From assembly GCA_039798065.1 (NCBI GenBank), contig JBDKGS010000304.1:1-5153 (forward strand): 5,153 bases of DNA, written 5' to 3'. Position 1 is the first letter of the stretch. Each line of letters starts with the position of its first letter. This document shows, piece after piece, positions 1-5,153 of the stretch. The notes under the pieces are model-generated. The model was not told the DNA's origin. It was given only the letters and a program-made list of their open reading frames with translations, and did not search any database. Origin of the DNA: UBA5070 sp039798065 (lineage in GTDB: Bacteria; Fibrobacterota; Fibrobacteria; UBA5070). The position numbers were made by a program, and so were the translations under genes.

Positions 1-1490
1 GAAACCAATCGAATCCGATGGTAACCCGGCAAAACGCTGTCGTTGGCCCAGATCTTCATCCTTCCGAAGACACCAGCTCCGGTCCGACCCGCGTAGGCAT
101 CGTCGAGGTACACGCTAGCGGGATGAGGGGAATTCACGACCAGACTGCCGCTGGAGTCGTCCGCCCCTTCGAACACGTAGGACAGGATTTGACCTGACTT
201 GGCATCCAGTTCGCGCAACCACGAGGAATCCTTCCCGACGACCTGCACGGTATGACGACCAGGCTCCAACACCCCGTATTCCAATGGGGTGTCGCCCACG
301 TGGCCACCGTCGATCAAGACCTTCGCGGGAGAGCGTGTCCTCACTCTCACCGTCGCGAAGTACCGCGGCAATTCCAGGTCCATTCGCGTGGTCTCGCCTG
401 CGCGGATCTCGAAGCCTGTATCGTGGGATACCCAAGTTCGGTCGGCCCTCGGGTTCAAGTGCCATTTTCCGGGGCGAAGCTGGACGGGGCCTCCGAATCC
501 CGGGTAGAGAGTGTCCCGATTCTTCCAGATTTTCGGGGAGATCGGCGCGTTGGCGACCAGTTCGAGAACGCCTCCCGGTTCCAGCTTGATCCGCGATGTC
601 GTGGTCTGCTCCATGTTCACCGAAACCTCGATGCTCGTATCCAGGAACCCCGTCTTTCGGAGGACCACCTTGTGGTTCCCCACCAGGACATCGAGTTTCT
701 TCAACGGAGTCTCGCCGATATCCGTCCCGTCGAGGATCGCATCGACGCCCATCGGCTCGGTGTAGAGCTTGATGCTGCCGGTTCCCGTCGCCATGGGGAT
801 GGTCAATTTCTGCAAGTCGTCGGGTGCCAGTTCGATCCTGGCCTGGCCGATCTTGTCCTTGGTCCTCGCCACCAGAACGTGCGAGCCGGCTTCGAGTCGT
901 TCCAGGAAGTAGGGACTCTTCCCTTTCACCAGCGCACCGTCCAGAGTGAGCACCGCATCATCCTCGTCGAGCACGACTTGCAGATCGCCTGTGCCGGATT
1001 TTGTCATGGACGACGCATCGACCGTGCCCACGGCCAGCTTGCGCGCCAAGGCGGGGACGGATTTTGTCAACAAGCTTTCCAGCTTTCCCTCGGCGTCTTC
1101 GGTGGCGTAGAAGAGGATCTCGCCGGTCCTCACGTCGAGGAGGCGCACCGTGATGGTGTGGAGACTGCCGAGTTTTCCCAGCGAGCCCACCACGATCCGA
1201 TCGACGGAGAGCAGGCGCCCGATCTCGACCGCGCATTCGGCGGTGTCGCAGGCGCCGCTTTTCTGGAAAGCCTGTTCCTTCAGGATCTTGTCCATCTCGG
1301 AACGTTCCAGCACTCGAACCTTGCCGGTGTTCAGGATTTCGGCACGCAGGCGGTCGGCGATGATTCGCGCATCGCTTTTGGAAACACCGCGTGGAGAAAG
1401 TTCGCTCACGGCGAGCAACGGGGACTTGGCCCATAGGAAAATCGGCAATAGCAAGGTGGTAAGAACCAGGCGCATGGAGAATCCGTTCAT
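1..1490 (-). CDS. Secreted CsgG/LpoB-like domain protein with PEGA repeats (3'-truncated by window edge)
   Basis: I translated 496 codons with no stop; the frame is still open at base 1, so the C-terminus is missing. Residues 1-27 look like a Sec signal peptide: Arg7, a hydrophobic core LVLTTLLLPIFLW, then small residues near A21 or A27. There is no lipobox cysteine, so a periplasmic or surface protein rather than a lipoprotein is likely. Residues about 28-160 match the CsgG/LpoB-like fold, with VLERSEMDKILKEQ, FQKSGACDTAECAVEIG and VDRIVVGSLGKLG. The only two cysteines (81 and 86) could form a disulfide. From residue 168 come about five PEGA-type beta repeats starting near 168, 237, 306, 378 and 446; the clearest carry DGTDIGETPL and DGGHVGDTPL. 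PEGA domains are thought to bind surface or cell-wall structures; the ligand here is unknown. ATG at 1490 was chosen, but ATG at 1475 also leaves a good signal peptide, and neither has a strong ribosome site. The family call is firm, the exact role is not. Confidence 0.85.
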   Translation of the reverse strand, partial: MNGFSMRLVLTTLLLPIFLWAKSPLLAVSELSPRGVSKSDARIIADRLRAEILNTGKVRVLERSEMDKILKEQAFQKSGACDTAECAVEIGRLLSVDRIVVGSLGKLGSLHTITVRLLDVRTGEILFYATEDAEGKLESLLTKSVPALARKLAVGTVDASSMTKSGTGDLQVVLDEDDAVLTLDGALVKGKSPYFLERLEAGSHVLVARTKDKIGQARIELAPDDLQKLTIPMATGTGSIKLYTEPMGVDAILDGTDIGETPLKKLDVLVGNHKVVLRKTGFLDTSIEVSVNMEQTTTSRIKLEPGGVLELVANAPISPKIWKNRDTLYPGFGGPVQLRPGKWHLNPRADRTWVSHDTGFEIRAGETTRMDLELPRYFATVRVRTRSPAKVLIDGGHVGDTPLEYGVLEPGRHTVQVVGKDSSWLRELDAKSGQILSYVFEGADDSSGSLVVNSPHPASVYLDDAYAGRTGAGVFGRMKIWANDSVLPGYHRIRLV

Positions 1491-1504
1491 CGCAGAGGAC
1501 AGAT

Positions 1505-1552
1505 TCCAAAATACTCGACCCGTCGCACCGGTAGGGCGTGATGGCCGTCACA
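1505..1552 (-). promoter_or_regulatory. Possible promoter with CRP/FNR-like operator upstream of the PEGA gene
   Basis: In the 80-bp gap between tmk and the PEGA gene, positions 1537-1552 read CGTGA-N6-TCACA, matching nine of ten defined bases of the CRP-type consensus TGTGA-N6-TCACA. On the minus strand a TATTTT hexamer at 1513-1508 could be a -10 box. A transcript would then start near 1501, and the dyad centre (1544.5) would lie about 43 bp upstream, close to the class II activator position. No recognisable -35 box is present, which would fit activator dependence. This is pattern matching on a short stretch; a chance dyad is quite possible. Confidence 0.25.
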
Positions 1553-1570
1553 TCGGATCGCGCCGCGACT

Positions 1571-2218
1571 TCAGATCAGATCGAGCGCGCTCGTCAGAAT
1601 TTGGCGGGAGATTTCATCGACGGCAGCCGATGCGTCGACGATCGAAATCCGACGGGGATGCAGCCGTGCGCGTTCCAGGTAGCCTTCGCGCACCTTCGCA
1701 CGAAAATTGTCGGCTTCCGCTTCCATGCGGTCGGCCGCCTCTCCGCGCGCTTCGCGGCGGCGCGCCGATTCTTCGGGCGTCAAGTCCAGGAACCAGGTGC
1801 GGACGGGCTCGATTCCGGCTGCGATCGATTCGACGGACAGAATCTGTTCCAGCGGCAACCCGCGGCCGTAACCTTGGTAGGCGAAGGTCGCGTCGGTGAA
1901 GCGGTCCAGGATCACGATCTCGCCGCGATCCAGCGCGGGCTTGACCTGGGTGGCCACGATCTGGGCGCGGGCGGCGGCGAACAACAACAGCTCGGCGACG
2001 GGTACCGGAGGTTCGTCGGATTTGTCCAACAGGAGCGAACGGATCTTCTCGCCGAGCCGCGTGCCGCCGGGCTCGCGAAGACACGTCACTTTGTGTCCGC
2101 GATCGGAAAGTGCCTTCGCGAGCAGGGCCACCTGGGTGGTCTTGCCCGCGCCGTCGATGCCTTCGAAGGAGAAGAGGATTCCGGCGGTTCGACTCCGCTC
2201 ACCGACCGGCACAGTCAT
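1571..2218 (-). CDS. tmk: Thymidylate kinase (dTMP kinase)
   Basis: The 215-residue product phosphorylates dTMP to dTDP with ATP in the cytoplasm, an essential step of dTTP synthesis. Length is normal for the family. The P-loop is FEGIDGAGKTTQ (residues 18-29). REPGGTRLGE (48-57) is the conserved dTMP-site loop, DRFTDATFAYQGYGRG (105-120) is the DR-Y/F motif region, and an arginine-rich LID (about 152-165) precedes DRMEAEADNF. A P-loop without arginine together with a basic LID fits the bacterial type II (E. coli-like) class. ATG at 2218 is the only sensible start: the frame is open upstream only to a stop at 2252-2254, with no other start codon in between. About 12 residues precede the conserved core, and most are encoded by a REP-like repeat. 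The gene lies 97 bp downstream of secA in the same direction, so co-transcription is plausible but not shown. Confidence 0.96.
   Translation of the reverse strand: MTVPVGERSRTAGILFSFEGIDGAGKTTQVALLAKALSDRGHKVTCLREPGGTRLGEKIRSLLLDKSDEPPVPVAELLLFAAARAQIVATQVKPALDRGEIVILDRFTDATFAYQGYGRGLPLEQILSVESIAAGIEPVRTWFLDLTPEESARRREARGEAADRMEAEADNFRAKVREGYLERARLHPRRISIVDASAAVDEISRQILTSALDLI
2181..2210 (+). repeat. REP-like palindromic repeat, copy 1 (inside the 5' end of tmk)
   Basis: Positions 2186-2210 match the reverse complement of 2282-2306 at 24 of 25 bases; the shared core reads GGTTCGACTCCGCTCAC. The single mismatch is at 2204/2288. This copy can also fold on itself: CCGGCGGT (2181-2188) pairs with ACCGACCGG (2201-2209) with one bulged base, leaving a 12-base loop. 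It covers tmk codons 3 to 13. The TTCGACTCCGCTCA-type core resembles short intergenic repeats that I recall from many bacterial phyla; that resemblance is memory, not a search result. Confidence 0.8.
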
Positions 2219-2228
2219 CGCCCCTTGC

Positions 2229-2236
2229 CCACCTTC
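2229..2236 (-). promoter_or_regulatory. Likely ribosome binding site of tmk
   Basis: On the minus strand GAAGGTGG ends 10 bases before the ATG at 2218. A second purine run, AAGGGG at 2226-2221, is only 2 bases from the ATG and is too close to serve well. Both lie in the 71-base spacer between the two inverted repeat copies, so pairing of the copies in mRNA would place the start region in a loop. Confidence 0.55.
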
Positions 2237-2280
2237 ACGCGACCACGGGATTCATCTCCTACTGATCCCGACCAAGCATC

Positions 2281-2315
2281 CGCCGGTGGGTGAGCGGAGT
2301 CGAACCCCACCGGCG
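2281..2315 (+). repeat. REP-like palindromic repeat, copy 2 (hairpin abutting the secA stop)
   Basis: CGCCGGTGGG (2281-2290) and CCCACCGGCG (2306-2315) form a perfect 10-bp inverted repeat around a 15-base loop. The unit ends at 2315, directly next to the secA stop codon at 2316-2318. Positions 2282-2306 are the inverted partner of copy 1. No T-run follows on the minus strand (the next bases read GATGCTTGGT), so it is not a canonical Rho-independent terminator. It could stabilise the 3' end of secA mRNA or weaken read-through, as REP hairpins do elsewhere. Confidence 0.85.

Positions 2316-5153
<2,838 letters not shown>

Noticed and set aside
252..1436. 394-codon plus-strand open frame
   Set aside because: It lies fully antisense to the CsgG/PEGA gene, whose frame has a signal peptide and recognisable motifs. 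The plus-strand translation shows no family resemblance and is a by-product of GC-rich codon use.
958..1551. 197-codon minus-strand open frame overlapping the start of the PEGA gene
   Set aside because: It is in another frame of the same strand, is Arg-rich without motifs, and conflicts with the clear CsgG-like frame starting at 1490.
2235..2255. Six-codon minus-strand mini-ORF (MNPVVA) after AGGAG, upstream of tmk
   Set aside because: The AGGAG directly touches the ATG, leaving no spacing for initiation, and the peptide has no feature suggesting a leader or attenuator.
1538..2293. 251-codon plus-strand open frame across tmk
   Set aside because: It is antisense to an unmistakable tmk and crosses the repeat-bearing intergenic region; no motif supports it.
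2281..2315. Rho-independent terminator for secA
   Set aside because: The stem is good, but there is no T-run on the minus-strand side and the loop matches a repeat core. It is better called a repeat hairpin.
2181..2315. CRISPR-like or insertion-sequence reading of the repeat pair
   Set aside because: There are only two copies in opposite orientation with one spacer and no transposase or cas gene, which fits a REP/BIME-type or MITE-like element instead.

Overview
This GC-rich window carries three genes, all on the minus strand. In transcription order they are secA (running in from the right edge), tmk, and the start of a secreted CsgG-like/PEGA-repeat protein that runs off the left edge. There are no tRNAs, rRNAs, CRISPR arrays, insertion sequences or transposase genes. 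The many long plus-strand open frames are antisense shadows typical of GC-rich coding DNA. Organism: the CsgG-like plus PEGA architecture, and a SecA with a long insertion in its second nucleotide-binding domain, point to a Gram-negative-type bacterium. A GC-rich Fibrobacterota/FCB-group relative is my best guess, from recalled family resemblance only.

Layout, right to left. SecA (2316-5153, minus) supplies 945 codons of the translocation ATPase, ending in the C-terminal zinc-binding motif; its N-terminus lies outside the window. The 97-bp secA-tmk gap (2219-2315) is bounded by two copies of a short REP-like palindromic repeat in inverted orientation. One copy abuts the secA stop codon. The other lies inside the first codons of tmk and encodes most of a short N-terminal extension. 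tmk (1571-2218, minus) is an intact thymidylate kinase. An 80-bp gap (1491-1570) holds a possible promoter and a CRP/FNR-like dyad. The CsgG-like/PEGA gene (1-1490, minus) encodes a signal peptide, a CsgG/LpoB-like domain and about five PEGA-type beta repeats.

Functionally, secA and tmk are unrelated housekeeping genes (protein export and dTTP synthesis). The PEGA protein is predicted to be exported through the Sec channel and to act in the periplasm or at the outer membrane. Nothing links the three biochemically beyond shared direction. I see no clear new defence or mobile system. The items most worth a second look are the REP-like pair that has become part of tmk, the duplicated insert in SecA, the atypical SecA N-terminal region and the PEGA-repeat protein.
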